DNA of 22,585 bases, from NCBI GenBank assembly GCA_009703975.1, contig WLFB01000001.1:1-22585 (forward strand), given 5' to 3'. The position numbers and the translations under genes are program-made. The stretch comes from Actinomycetota bacterium (lineage in GTDB: Bacteria > Actinomycetota > Acidimicrobiia > Acidimicrobiales > Ilumatobacteraceae). The notes below the pieces were generated by a model. That model had not been told where the DNA came from. It did not search any database and worked only from the letters and a program-made list of their open reading frames with translations. Shown piece after piece: positions 1 through 7,318 of the stretch (position 1 is the stretch's first letter; each line of letters starts with the position of its first letter).

Positions 1-292
1 ATTCAAGAGTCGTCCGAATAGTTTGAAAATTGACTTTTGAAGAACTGTCTTCACTAGAACCAAATTTTGCAAGTGATTCAATTTCTGACTTCAAATCTCG
101 CATTGCAACGTACACGAGATGTAAATAACGTTCGACAAAATCACCCAACAAAATGTCGTAATACCGCTCAGAGCGCACTACCCCGTGGTAGTCGTCTAAG
201 AGCTTTTTGAGTCGATCAAATACGGCTGGTCTCGCCTTTTCAATTTCATCTAGTCCAGCACTAACTTGATGTGCGTTCCAGACGATACTCAC
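1..292 (-). CDS. Unknown helical protein, 5' part only (3' end beyond the window)
   Basis: Reading the minus strand from a GTG at 292-290, the frame stays open for 97 codons to the window edge. An in-frame TAG lies seven codons upstream, so the start is confined to this region. The peptide begins V/M-S-I-V-W-N-A-H-Q and is rich in charged and aliphatic residues spaced as in amphipathic helices (for example the stretch with DRLKKLLDDY and the one with FVERYLHLVYVAMRDL), with a Ser-rich break near residue 80. No signal peptide or membrane segment is seen. A TACGAT hexamer (305-300) sits 7 nt before the GTG and there is no Shine-Dalgarno, which fits a leaderless mRNA. It is divergent from tesB. 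I do not recognise the family and assign no function. Confidence 0.6.
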   Translation of the reverse strand, partial: MSIVWNAHQVSAGLDEIEKARPAVFDRLKKLLDDYHGVVRSERYYDILLGDFVERYLHLVYVAMRDLKSEIESLAKFGSSEDSSSKVNFQTIRTTLE

Positions 293-377
293 TCGTTTAA
301 TCGTACCCGTGACCTACGACTTACAGAAGAAATCTTGAGTCAAGTGAATAAACATAATTACATGTCAGAATAGAGCA

Positions 378-1232
378 GTGCAATCACCACTTGATGACCT
401 CATAAAATTATTGGATCTTGAAGTTATTGAAGTAAACATTTTTCGCGGTGTATCGCCTGACGAAAGTCGGCAGAGAGTTTTCGGCGGTCAAGTTGCTGGC
501 CAAGCATTAATTGCCGCATCTCGAACAGTTGACGATAAATCACGGCATGTTCATTCACTACACGCGTATTTTTTGCGCCCTGGTGATCCGACTGTTCCAA
601 TTCTTTACGAAGTTGATCGCATTCGTGACGGCAAGAGTTTTACAACTCGTCGTGTGATTGCAATTCAACATGGCAAAGCTATTTTTAACTTGCAGGCAAG
701 TTTTCAAATTCATGAAGAGGGTTTGGAACACTACATTTCAATGCCAGGCGATTTACCAAAAGCAGAAACACTTCCAGACTTCAAAGAAAGAATGGCACCT
801 TACAAAGAGCAAATGGGTGATTGGTACGATCGTCCAAGACCAATCGATTTGCGATACATCGATTCTGATCCAATCTCGCGAAAAAAGAAGGTGAGTGCTG
901 GGCAAAAACTTTGGATGCGTGCTGATGGAAAACTTCCGGATGATCCGGTATTGCACGCATGCATCGTTACTTATGCAAGCGATATGTCACTGCTTGACAC
1001 CACACTTCTACCGCATGGTCGCTCGTGGACTGACCAAGGAGTGCAAATGGCAAGTCTCGACCACGTGATGTGGTTTCATCGACCGTTTCGAGCAGATGAA
1101 TGGTTGCTCTATGACCAACTTGCAATTTCATCATCTAACGCCCGTGGAATTGCCAGTGGCTCAATTTTTGCGGAGTCTGGCGAACTAGTGGTCACCGTTG
1201 TTCAAGAAGGACTTACACGACTAGTTAATTAA
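378..1232 (+). CDS. tesB: Acyl-CoA thioesterase II, TesB type
   Basis: Hydrolyses acyl-CoA to free fatty acid and CoA in the cytoplasm. At 284 aa it has the normal length for the double-hotdog TesB family. The N-terminal hotdog holds RVFGGQVAGQAL (residues 33-44) and SLHAYFLRPGD (60-70), both typical of TesB. The C-terminal hotdog holds the Asp of the SDMSLL segment (D202), the ASLDHVMWFHRPF segment (225-237) and VQEGLTRL (275-282). These match the Asp, Ser/Thr and Gln catalytic positions known from E. coli TesB (D202, S226, Q276 here). The start is a GTG with no clear Shine-Dalgarno; the ATG at 362 is out of frame and stops after three codons. The gene ends inside a pair of overlapping palindromes and converges on mreB. 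Physiological chain-length preference cannot be read from sequence. Confidence 0.93.
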   Translation: MQSPLDDLIKLLDLEVIEVNIFRGVSPDESRQRVFGGQVAGQALIAASRTVDDKSRHVHSLHAYFLRPGDPTVPILYEVDRIRDGKSFTTRRVIAIQHGKAIFNLQASFQIHEEGLEHYISMPGDLPKAETLPDFKERMAPYKEQMGDWYDRPRPIDLRYIDSDPISRKKKVSAGQKLWMRADGKLPDDPVLHACIVTYASDMSLLDTTLLPHGRSWTDQGVQMASLDHVMWFHRPFRADEWLLYDQLAISSSNARGIASGSIFAESGELVVTVVQEGLTRLVN

Positions 1233-1251
1233 CTAGTTAGCTAGCTAACTA
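1220..1251. repeat. Two overlapping perfect 18-bp palindromes at the tesB/mreB convergent junction
   Basis: ACTAGTTAATTAACTAGT (1220-1237) and TAGTTAGCTAGCTAACTA (1234-1251) are each perfectly self-complementary and share four bases. The first includes the tesB stop codon. The stretch contains three CTAG tetramers and puts stop codons in many frames. Possible roles are a bidirectional transcription barrier or competing RNA hairpins for the two converging genes. There is no long U-run, so a classical intrinsic terminator is not proven. Confidence 0.7.
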
Positions 1252-1269
1252 ACTATTTAATAAACTCTT

Positions 1270-2286
1270 TTACTCACTTCGATCTCGGCGTGAGTCCATA
1301 AATAACGAACGCAACTCAGAGAAGTTCTCAATGCAATGTCCAGCACCTAGAACCACGGCCTCAAGCGCGTCGTTTGAGAGAATCACCGGCACGTTGGTAT
1401 CCATTGCGATGCGCTCTCCCATCCCAGTTAGAAGTGCTCCACCACCAACTAAATACATTCCTCGCTTAAGAAAATCTTGTGCCAACTCTGGAGGAGCGTT
1501 TCCAAGACAACGAATTACCGAGTCAACCATCTGAGTCACAATTGGATTAATTGCTTCACGAATTTCGGCGTCTGTTAAAACAACAGTCTTGGGCAAACCT
1601 GAAACTAAATCTCGCCCACGCACTTCTGCATCAGTGAGATTTGGCATTGGTATTGCACTTCCGATTGTTTTCTTTATCATCTCAGCAGTGCGTTCGCCAA
1701 TTGCAATGCCGTGACTACGACGCACATACGCTTGAATCTCAGAATCAATATCAAAACTTCCAACACGCACAGCCTCAAGGGCAACTATGCCTCCCAAACT
1801 GATGACCGCGGTCTCAGTTGTTCCACCTCCGATGTCGATGACCATGTTTCCAACGGGTTCGTCAATTGGTAAATCTGCGCCAATCGCTGCAGCAATTGGT
1901 TGCTCAAGTAACTGTGCATCAGCCGCGCCCGCTCTGCGTGTTGCGTCGGTGACAGCTCGGCGCTCAACTTCGGTAATTGCTGACGGCACGCAAATCAAAA
2001 CTTTAGGACGAGAGAATCTTGAAACACCGGCGCGTTGCAACAACATTCGAATCATCTTTTCGGTGACGTCGAAATCGGTTATTGCACCTCCACGCAACGG
2101 GCGAACGGCAACGATATTTCCCGGGGTCCGACCGATCATTTCCCAAGCCTCTTCACCGTGAGCCAGAACCTCTCCGGTTTTTCGATTTACAGCAATCACG
2201 GTCGGTTCATTAATTATGATTCCGTCACCTTTTCGGTAAACAAGAGTGTTTGCAGTACCGAGGTCAATTGCAAGATCTTTGGCCAT
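1270..2286 (-). CDS. mreB: MreB-type bacterial actin (rod-shape determining protein)
   Basis: Actin-fold ATPase that forms membrane-associated filaments guiding lateral cell-wall synthesis in families where it has been studied. The 338-aa length is normal for MreB. The actin-superfamily signatures are in order: phosphate-1 loop IDLGTANT (residues 7-14), the NEPTVIA segment (26-32), RPLRGGAITDF (62-72), the LLEQPIAAAIG segment (126-136), phosphate-2 loop DIGGGTTE (151-158) and the adenosine loop GGGALLTG (281-288). The ATG overlaps the stop codon of the upstream small membrane gene by one base (TAATG), so translation is probably coupled. The usual partners mreC, mreD and rodA are not next to it here; instead it follows moaE and a small membrane gene. 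An Mbl or MreBH paralogue designation cannot be excluded from sequence alone. Confidence 0.95.
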   Translation of the reverse strand: MAKDLAIDLGTANTLVYRKGDGIIINEPTVIAVNRKTGEVLAHGEEAWEMIGRTPGNIVAVRPLRGGAITDFDVTEKMIRMLLQRAGVSRFSRPKVLICVPSAITEVERRAVTDATRRAGAADAQLLEQPIAAAIGADLPIDEPVGNMVIDIGGGTTETAVISLGGIVALEAVRVGSFDIDSEIQAYVRRSHGIAIGERTAEMIKKTIGSAIPMPNLTDAEVRGRDLVSGLPKTVVLTDAEIREAINPIVTQMVDSVIRCLGNAPPELAQDFLKRGMYLVGGGALLTGMGERIAMDTNVPVILSNDALEAVVLGAGHCIENFSELRSLFMDSRRDRSE

Positions 2287-2510
2287 TACTGATTCTCTCT
2301 TGCATTTCGTTCATTGACGTCGCGCAACTGCTTACGAACTTTGTCGCGCGAGAGACTTGAAAGCGCATTTAGATGACGATGAAAAGCTTCGGGGCCTTGC
2401 GGCGAAAGTGGCTTTCGTTCCTGAGTTAGAACCAAGAATGCAAGCGTGCACGCACTGACGATTGAAACTGCGGCAAAAAGAACCGCAAGTGAAGAGGCCG
2501 CAAAAATCAT
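2286..2510 (-). CDS. Small single-pass membrane protein between moaE and mreB
   Basis: This 74-aa protein has one hydrophobic N-terminal segment of about 25 residues (from MIFAASSLAVLFAAV to about residue 28) followed by a charged, Arg-rich tail with RDKVRKQLRDVNERNAREN near the end, which looks helical and cytoplasmic. It starts two bases after the moaE stop and its TAA overlaps the mreB ATG by one base, so it is probably translated as a coupled unit with mreB. I do not recognise the family. By position it is a candidate membrane partner of the actin filament, but that is guilt by association only. An uncleaved signal anchor is more likely than secretion, since no AxA-type cleavage site is evident. 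Confidence 0.72.
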   Translation of the reverse strand: MIFAASSLAVLFAAVSIVSACTLAFLVLTQERKPLSPQGPEAFHRHLNALSSLSRDKVRKQLRDVNERNARENQ

Positions 2511-2512
2511 TA

Positions 2513-3010
2513 TCAGACCGAACTATCTACTGAACGACTAGTTAGTGGAGTGGAAATCTCGTTGCTATTTGTGCCCCAATCGGAACCTTGTTTCCAATGT
2601 TCCTGCTTCCAAATCGGGACTGATTCTTTTAACGTGTCAATTGCGAATTGTGCAGCCGAAAAAGCTTCAGGACGATGAGGCGACGATACTGAAACCAAAA
2701 CTGATGACTCACCGAGAGTCAGATTTCCGACTCGATGAATCAACGCGACGCGTCCGAGATCGGTCCACCGCACACGCATCTCATTTACTATTAATTGAAG
2801 TTTCGAAATTACTTGGGTGTTGTAGGCCTCATAGGTCAACGAAGTGACATCAGTTCTTCCTTCGGCGTGATCCCGCACGACCCCAGAAAAAACAACCACA
2901 GCTCCACAAGAAGGAAGTACAGACCAGTCATATACGTCGCCGACGCTCAAAACATTCTCAGTCAATTCAAGCCAGGTGTCGCTATTTTTAAGGATTTGCT
3001 TATTCGACAT
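2513..3010 (-). CDS. moaE: Molybdopterin synthase catalytic (large) subunit MoaE
   Basis: With thiocarboxylated MoaD, MoaE converts cyclic pyranopterin monophosphate to molybdopterin in molybdenum-cofactor synthesis. Family hallmarks are in order, numbered from the chosen start: GAVVVFSGVVRDH (36-48), LTYEAYN (58-64), ALIHRVGNLTLGESSVLVSV (89-108), SSPHRPEAF (109-117) and DTLKESVPIWKQE (125-137), which holds the two lysines (K128, K135) matching the known active-site lysines. The frame is open further upstream to an ATG at 3076, but that would overlap the divergent gene beginning at 3046. The ATG at 3010 gives 165 aa, close to the family norm, and has a TACACT hexamer 8 nt before it, fitting a leaderless transcript. 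No moaD is present in the window. Confidence 0.93.
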   Translation of the reverse strand: MSNKQILKNSDTWLELTENVLSVGDVYDWSVLPSCGAVVVFSGVVRDHAEGRTDVTSLTYEAYNTQVISKLQLIVNEMRVRWTDLGRVALIHRVGNLTLGESSVLVSVSSPHRPEAFSAAQFAIDTLKESVPIWKQEHWKQGSDWGTNSNEISTPLTSRSVDSSV

Positions 3011-3018
3011 CGTTTTTA

Positions 3019-3039
3019 AGTGTACGGTCTGCGTAGCAT
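3019..3039. promoter_or_regulatory. Divergent leaderless-type promoters between moaE and the zincin-like gene
   Basis: Only 35 bp separate the two divergent start codons. TAGCAT (3034-3039, plus strand) lies exactly 6 nt before the ATG at 3046. TACACT (3024-3019, minus strand) lies 8 nt before the ATG at 3010. Both fit the TANNNT -10 pattern, and neither gene has a Shine-Dalgarno, so transcription probably begins at or next to the start codons. The -35 elements are not convincing. Confidence 0.5.
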
Positions 3040-3045
3040 CAGTCC

Positions 3046-4257
3046 ATGTCTCAGGATCCATTTGAGCAGGAGCCATCGGGAATACCTTTTTTTGCAGAGA
3101 TCATAAAGGCGATGTCAAGTCAAGCCCCCGTCCAGTGGGATATGGCGCGCCAGTTTGCGATGACAACCGCGATGAATTCAACTTCGACTGCAACTAGTGA
3201 ACCAAACGTTGATCCAGCCATCCGTATTGCAATTCAGCAACTCGCTGCTGTTGCCGATATGCATGTTCGCGACGTGACTGGTTTAGAAACTAGCCGTACT
3301 TCGGAGGTGCCACACATTGATGTTGTGAACCGATCAATGTGGGTACACCACACGCTCATTGCATACAAACCGCTGTTTACCGAATTCGCAACTTCTATTT
3401 CTGGACAAACAGTTATACAACCAGTCGGTTCAGACGGTGAATTAAGTGAGACCGAACACTCGGGCGAGATTAACGCGATGATGGGCAATCTAATAAAAAT
3501 GATGGCGCCAGCAATGCTTGGTATGTCAGTTGGCTCAATGATTGGTCAACTCGCTTTGCGTGCATTCGGACAGTACGACTTGCCGTTACCACGCGAACCA
3601 CACGAGCAACTTTTATTTGTTGCGCGCAACTGCGAGGAGTTTGCCAAAGATTGGAGTATCAACATCTCTGATATGCAAATGTGGCTGCTTGTTCAAGAAC
3701 TGACTTTTCACGCCATTTATCAGAACCCAATTGTTCGCACCACAATCACTGACGCTGTAAAAAAACACGTAAGTGGATTCAGACCCAGTCCAAATGCTCT
3801 CGCTGAACGATTAAGCAAGATTGATGTAACTAACAACGACCCAGCTGCAATGATGCAAAAACTGCTTGGTGATCCAAGTTTGCTGCTTGGTGCCGTGAGA
3901 TCACCAGAGCAAGCATTACTTGCGCCAAAACTTGATGCGATGATAAGCGCGATAGTGGGCTATGTCGATCATGTTGTCGATACTGTTGCCGAACGAATTA
4001 TCGGTACTGGCGCCCAAATCGCAGAAGCTGTACGCAGGCGCAGGGTTGAGGCTCGCTCTCAAGATCAATTTGTTGAACAACTTCTCGGCTTGCGACTGAC
4101 TACCAAACAAATGGATGAGGGTCATGCGTTTATTAACGGAGTAATTGAACGCGCTAGTTTCGATGGTCTCTCAGGTTTGTGGACAAAGCCCGGCAATTTG
4201 CCAACGCCTAATGAAATTGTGGCACCAGGTTTATGGTTAGAGAGAATTAACTTTTAG
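3046..4257 (+). CDS. Zincin-like (DUF2342/Zincin_2) protein with degenerate metal motif
   Basis: The 403-aa protein has the layout I associate with the actinobacterial DUF2342 'zinc-dependent metalloprotease/putative hydrolase' family: an acidic N-terminus, a Met/Gly-rich central segment (MMGNLIKMMAPAMLGMSVGSMIGQLA, about 145-170), the DLPLPRE segment (178-184), a core helix at 212-225, then DEGHAFINGVIER and a C-terminal GLWTKPGN segment. Where an HExxH zinc motif would stand, the sequence reads Q217-E-L-T-F221-H222, so both metal-binding histidines appear replaced. From memory, one branch of this family already carries REAAH there, so loss of activity may be ancestral. The function is unknown; a structural or non-catalytic role is as likely as proteolysis. 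Its 3' end overlaps the convergent MFS gene by 11 bp. Confidence 0.75.
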   Translation: MSQDPFEQEPSGIPFFAEIIKAMSSQAPVQWDMARQFAMTTAMNSTSTATSEPNVDPAIRIAIQQLAAVADMHVRDVTGLETSRTSEVPHIDVVNRSMWVHHTLIAYKPLFTEFATSISGQTVIQPVGSDGELSETEHSGEINAMMGNLIKMMAPAMLGMSVGSMIGQLALRAFGQYDLPLPREPHEQLLFVARNCEEFAKDWSINISDMQMWLLVQELTFHAIYQNPIVRTTITDAVKKHVSGFRPSPNALAERLSKIDVTNNDPAAMMQKLLGDPSLLLGAVRSPEQALLAPKLDAMISAIVGYVDHVVDTVAERIIGTGAQIAEAVRRRRVEARSQDQFVEQLLGLRLTTKQMDEGHAFINGVIERASFDGLSGLWTKPGNLPTPNEIVAPGLWLERINF

Positions 4258-5425
4258 GATCAGCAAAATCGGCTGAAAGAAAATATATCAATCCCATTGC
4301 ACTCGAAACACCAACGATTGCGAAACCGACTGCGCCAGAAAATGTAAAAACTACTGCGACTAATCCTGAACTTACCCAAACAAGTTGATTGATTGTTTCG
4401 AACTTAACGAAAGTTCGGGCACGATTTGCATCTGGTGCTTCACGCTGGATGATTGATTCAAATGCCAAACGACCAATCGAGCCCATGCCATTACAAATTG
4501 CGATCAGAATTATTCCGGCAGAAATACCCCCAAACACACCAGCGAACACTCCAGTCACACTGATTACTGTTAGTGAAACTGTCATCATTGTTCGCTCAGA
4601 AATCCAACGTCGCAACATTGGTGAGATTGCATTGGCGAGCATTGTTGCAAGCGACGATAAGCCAAGCGCCAGTGCAAACCAAGCAGTACCTGCCCGTTCA
4701 TCACGTAACCAGAACGCAACATGAAAAAATAAAAAGCCAACGATTCCGCGCAGAAGCATCATTGACAATGCTGCGTGACGAACGCCCGAGCCGTGCAGCT
4801 CAGTAATTTCAGCGGCGTCAATTGTTTTAGGTGTCGTTGCAACATGACGTGGTAACTGAAGTGATACGAATCCTGCTAAACCAAACATCACCGCCGACAT
4901 TACGAGCGTTAAACGTGAGTCAACTAATTGCAGCAATCCCGCTGGCACAGCGGCTCCGAGCCCAAGCAGACCGGCGAGCAATCCCAAACTTCCATTTGCA
5001 GCAACTAATTCTTGATCACTGCTAACAAGAGTCGGGACCAGTGCAGTTTTGCTGACAGCGTAAGTTCGCGAAAGTACAAGCGAGATGAATGCAAGCGGAA
5101 ATAGCGCGACTGAATTAATTCGCTGAACCATCAACACAACGGTGATGCATCGCAACAAATTAACCATCAGTACAGTGATCCGCCTTCCACCAGGAACACG
5201 GTCTATTACTGGGCCAATGAATGGTGCGATCACTGCAAATGGCGCGAGGCTGATCGCCAGAAACATTAAAACTTTGCTGCGCGCAGCATCTGGGCTAATA
5301 GATAGGAATAGCGAATCAGCGAGAGCGATTGCAAACGCAGCTTCACCACATGCGGTAAGTGCGTGGACTCGACCGAGTCGCCTAAGAGGTGATGCTGGTG
5401 TGAGCCCTGATTTCGAAATTGCTAT
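4247..5425 (-). CDS. MFS transporter with no canonical start codon for its N-terminus
   Basis: A 12-helix-type major facilitator permease of about 390 aa; the substrate is unknown. The first ATG (5266) would give 339 aa beginning MFLAISLAPFAVIAPFIGP, which cuts off the first membrane helix. In the same frame upstream, codons 5425-5267 encode a fitting N-terminus: SPLRRLGRVHALTACGEAAF, then ALADSLFLSISPDAARSKVL running into that Met. The frame is open back to a TAA near 5446, yet contains no ATG, GTG or TTG before 5266. Candidate starts are ATA at 5425-5423, which overlaps the regX3 stop as ATAG, or ATT at 5419-5417. Translational coupling to regX3 is plausible. The cytoplasmic loop after helix 2 (DRVPGGRRI) is MFS-like. 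Start assignment is uncertain; the family call is firmer. Confidence 0.8.
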   Translation of the reverse strand: MAISKSGLTPASPLRRLGRVHALTACGEAAFAIALADSLFLSISPDAARSKVLMFLAISLAPFAVIAPFIGPVIDRVPGGRRITVLMVNLLRCITVVLMVQRINSVALFPLAFISLVLSRTYAVSKTALVPTLVSSDQELVAANGSLGLLAGLLGLGAAVPAGLLQLVDSRLTLVMSAVMFGLAGFVSLQLPRHVATTPKTIDAAEITELHGSGVRHAALSMMLLRGIVGFLFFHVAFWLRDERAGTAWFALALGLSSLATMLANAISPMLRRWISERTMMTVSLTVISVTGVFAGVFGGISAGIILIAICNGMGSIGRLAFESIIQREAPDANRARTFVKFETINQLVWVSSGLVAVVFTFSGAVGFAIVGVSSAMGLIYFLSADFADPKS

Positions 5426-6141
5426 GCGACTATTTTCTCGTATTTATAGCCAAGTCCGCGGATGGTCACAACTAGTTGTGGTTCTGATGGTTCTACTTCA
5501 ATTTTGGCACGCAGACGCTTGACATGAACATCTAAAGTTTTCGTGTCACCGAAATAGTCAGAACCCCAGACTCGGTCAATCAGCGTTTCACGTGTCAATA
5601 CGCGACCGGCGTTAGACATCAAGATATACAACAATTCGAATTCCTTCAAAGGAAGTTTCGTGACATCGCCACGAATTGTCACCACATGTTGTTCAGGGTC
5701 AATTGAAATGCTGCCTATTGCAACCGTTCCGACTCCTGCGACTTCGTCGCCTGTGCTTGAGAGTGCTCCACGACGAAGTGCCGCTCGCAATCTCGCAACT
5801 AATTCTCTAAGTCGATATGGCTTAACGATGTAGTCGTCTGCCCCAACTTCTAAACCAACGACAGTGTCAATTTCTGCACCTTTGGCTGAAACCATAATGA
5901 TCGGCACCGTGCTCTTCTTTCGAATTTCACGACACACATCTGTGCCAGAGACTTTTGGCAACATCACATCTAACAACACGGCATCTGGACGAATTGCATC
6001 AAAAACCGCAAGCGCTTCTGCGCCGTCACGAGCGACCTCTACGCGAAAACCCTCGCGCTTTAAACCGACTTGAAGTGCTTCAATAAATGATTCTTCGTCG
6101 TCAACTACCAGAATCGTCGGCAAAGAGTTACTAATACTCAT
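5422..6141 (-). CDS. regX3: OmpR/PhoB-family response regulator, RegX3-like
   Basis: DNA-binding half of the phosphate two-component system. At 239 aa it has a receiver domain at 9-120, with acidic pocket D14/D15, phospho-acceptor D58 (LLDVMLP), switch residue S85 and K107 in the VKPYR motif. A winged-helix effector domain at about 143-236 ends in TIRGLGYKYE, as in OmpR-family regulators. Its ATG overlaps the senX3 stop as ATGA, so the pair is translationally coupled. With phoU upstream and senX3 adjacent, RegX3 is the best match; MtrA or PhoP-type paralogues are less likely because of the context. Expected targets are PHO-box-like direct repeats, one array of which lies upstream of phoU. The TAG stop overlaps the presumed start of the MFS gene. 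Confidence 0.93.
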   Translation of the reverse strand: MSISNSLPTILVVDDEESFIEALQVGLKREGFRVEVARDGAEALAVFDAIRPDAVLLDVMLPKVSGTDVCREIRKKSTVPIIMVSAKGAEIDTVVGLEVGADDYIVKPYRLRELVARLRAALRRGALSSTGDEVAGVGTVAIGSISIDPEQHVVTIRGDVTKLPLKEFELLYILMSNAGRVLTRETLIDRVWGSDYFGDTKTLDVHVKRLRAKIEVEPSEPQLVVTIRGLGYKYEKIVA

Positions 6142-7295
6142 ATCAAAGCTCCTGTTTTACTCGGTAAGACATTTGTCAGTTCTGGCAAAACCTGCGGAAG
6201 GCGAATAGTAAAAGTTGAGCCGACTCCTTCTTCTGAGACAACTTCAATTGTGCCGCCGTGTTCTAAAACTATGTGACGAACAATCGATAGACCTAAGCCA
6301 GTTCCTCCCGTTGCTCGACTTCGAGCTTTGTCAACTCGATAGAAGCGCTCAAATATCCGGTCTTGGTGCTGTTTCGAGATACCGATTCCGTAATCCGTTA
6401 TCGCTACAACAACTTCGTCCCCGACAATTGAACTTGATACCGAAACTATCCCACCTGGTTCACTGTATTTAATCGCATTATCAACGAGATTTGAAAAACC
6501 TGATACCAATTGCGATCTATCGCCAAGCACATTTAACTGTGAAGCACCAGTTAGTGAAAGCCCGATACCTTGCCGCTTCGCAGCATGTTGATTGGTGCTT
6601 ACAACCTCGACGAGTACCGGCGCAAGATCAACTTGGGTCCAATCTTCGGTACCACTGAATTCAATTCGCGATAAGTCAAGCAGGGCATCCACGATTCGTG
6701 CCATGCGATGAGATTCGGAAACAATTCTTTCAGCAAGTCGCCAAACCACTTCAGTCTCAGTCTCGCCAACTAAAGAATCTGCCAGTGCAGCAACTGCACC
6801 AATCGGGGTCTTTAATTCATGACTCAAATTAGCAACGAAGTCGGTTTGCACAGTTTCAATTCGCGACTTCGCTGTGATGTCTTCAACCGTTACGAGGATG
6901 CATTCGTTATTCAGATTGTGGCCGCGAATTTGAAGAAACCGCGTTGTCCCTGCGACGGCCTCAAGAATTCGACTTCCCGTGCCCTCGTGCTCAACTTGCC
7001 TAATCATCTCATCAACTGCTTGATCAATTAAAATATCGACATATCGAATGCCAGTCATTGCAATAGCGGCTTTATTTCTAAATTTGTGATTTGTGTTGTT
7101 ATCAGCGACAACAACACCGGTTTCTAGAAAGTCAAGAATTTCAAACAGTTGTACGAAACTATCTCGGGTATTCGACTTCGTTACCGAACTCTCATTAGTT
7201 AATGCACGCTGAATCTCTCGAGTTGATCGCTTTGAAAACAGAAAAGCTATTGCAGTGGCTGTTAAAACTCCAACTAAAAAGTAAACGACGCCCAT
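6138..7295 (-). CDS. senX3: Sensor histidine kinase, SenX3-like
   Basis: Membrane-anchored kinase that phosphorylates RegX3 and responds to phosphate status through PhoU and the Pst transporter in known systems. The 385-aa protein has one N-terminal membrane segment (about 3-20, GVVYFLVGVLTATAIAFLF) and no extracytoplasmic sensor loop, as in SenX3. A PAS-like region follows (about 47-145). The HisKA domain has ANLSHELKTPIGA with phospho-acceptor H159. The HATPase domain has the N box NLVDNAIKYS (N273), the G1 box DYGIGI (301-306), the F box FERFYR (315-320) and the G2 box GGTGLGL (330-336). It starts 18 nt after the phoU stop, in a gap containing half of an inverted repeat. No Shine-Dalgarno is seen, so it probably relies on coupling. 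Confidence 0.93.
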   Translation of the reverse strand: MGVVYFLVGVLTATAIAFLFSKRSTREIQRALTNESSVTKSNTRDSFVQLFEILDFLETGVVVADNNTNHKFRNKAAIAMTGIRYVDILIDQAVDEMIRQVEHEGTGSRILEAVAGTTRFLQIRGHNLNNECILVTVEDITAKSRIETVQTDFVANLSHELKTPIGAVAALADSLVGETETEVVWRLAERIVSESHRMARIVDALLDLSRIEFSGTEDWTQVDLAPVLVEVVSTNQHAAKRQGIGLSLTGASQLNVLGDRSQLVSGFSNLVDNAIKYSEPGGIVSVSSSIVGDEVVVAITDYGIGISKQHQDRIFERFYRVDKARSRATGGTGLGLSIVRHIVLEHGGTIEVVSEEGVGSTFTIRLPQVLPELTNVLPSKTGALI

Positions 7296-7298
7296 ATC

Positions 7299-7318
7299 AA
7301 AATTTGGGGTGAACTAAT
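7299..7318 (+). repeat. Left arm of an imperfect inverted repeat flanking phoU
   Basis: AAAATTTGGGGTGAACTAAT on the plus strand. The minus-strand sequence at 8066-8044 is nearly the same, with one extra T in the T-run and two extra bases after GGGGTGA. All 20 bases of this arm are matched. The arm overlaps the phoU stop codon and the phoU-senX3 gap. Confidence 0.6.

Noticed and set aside
293..377. Possible small RNA or tRNA between the partial gene and tesB
   Set aside because: No cloverleaf, stable hairpin or terminator could be found; it appears to be a plain divergent promoter gap.
1787..2161. Plus-strand 124-aa open frame
   Set aside because: Lies wholly antisense to mreB, has no homology features, and is a shadow of a conserved gene.
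3011..3076. Upstream extension of moaE to an ATG at 3076
   Set aside because: It would overlap the start of the divergent gene, adds non-conserved residues, and the ATG at 3010 fits family length and a -10-like element.
5142..5522. Plus-strand 126-aa frame across the regX3/MFS junction
   Set aside because: Antisense to regX3 and to the conserved MFS N-terminus; no start signal or family features.
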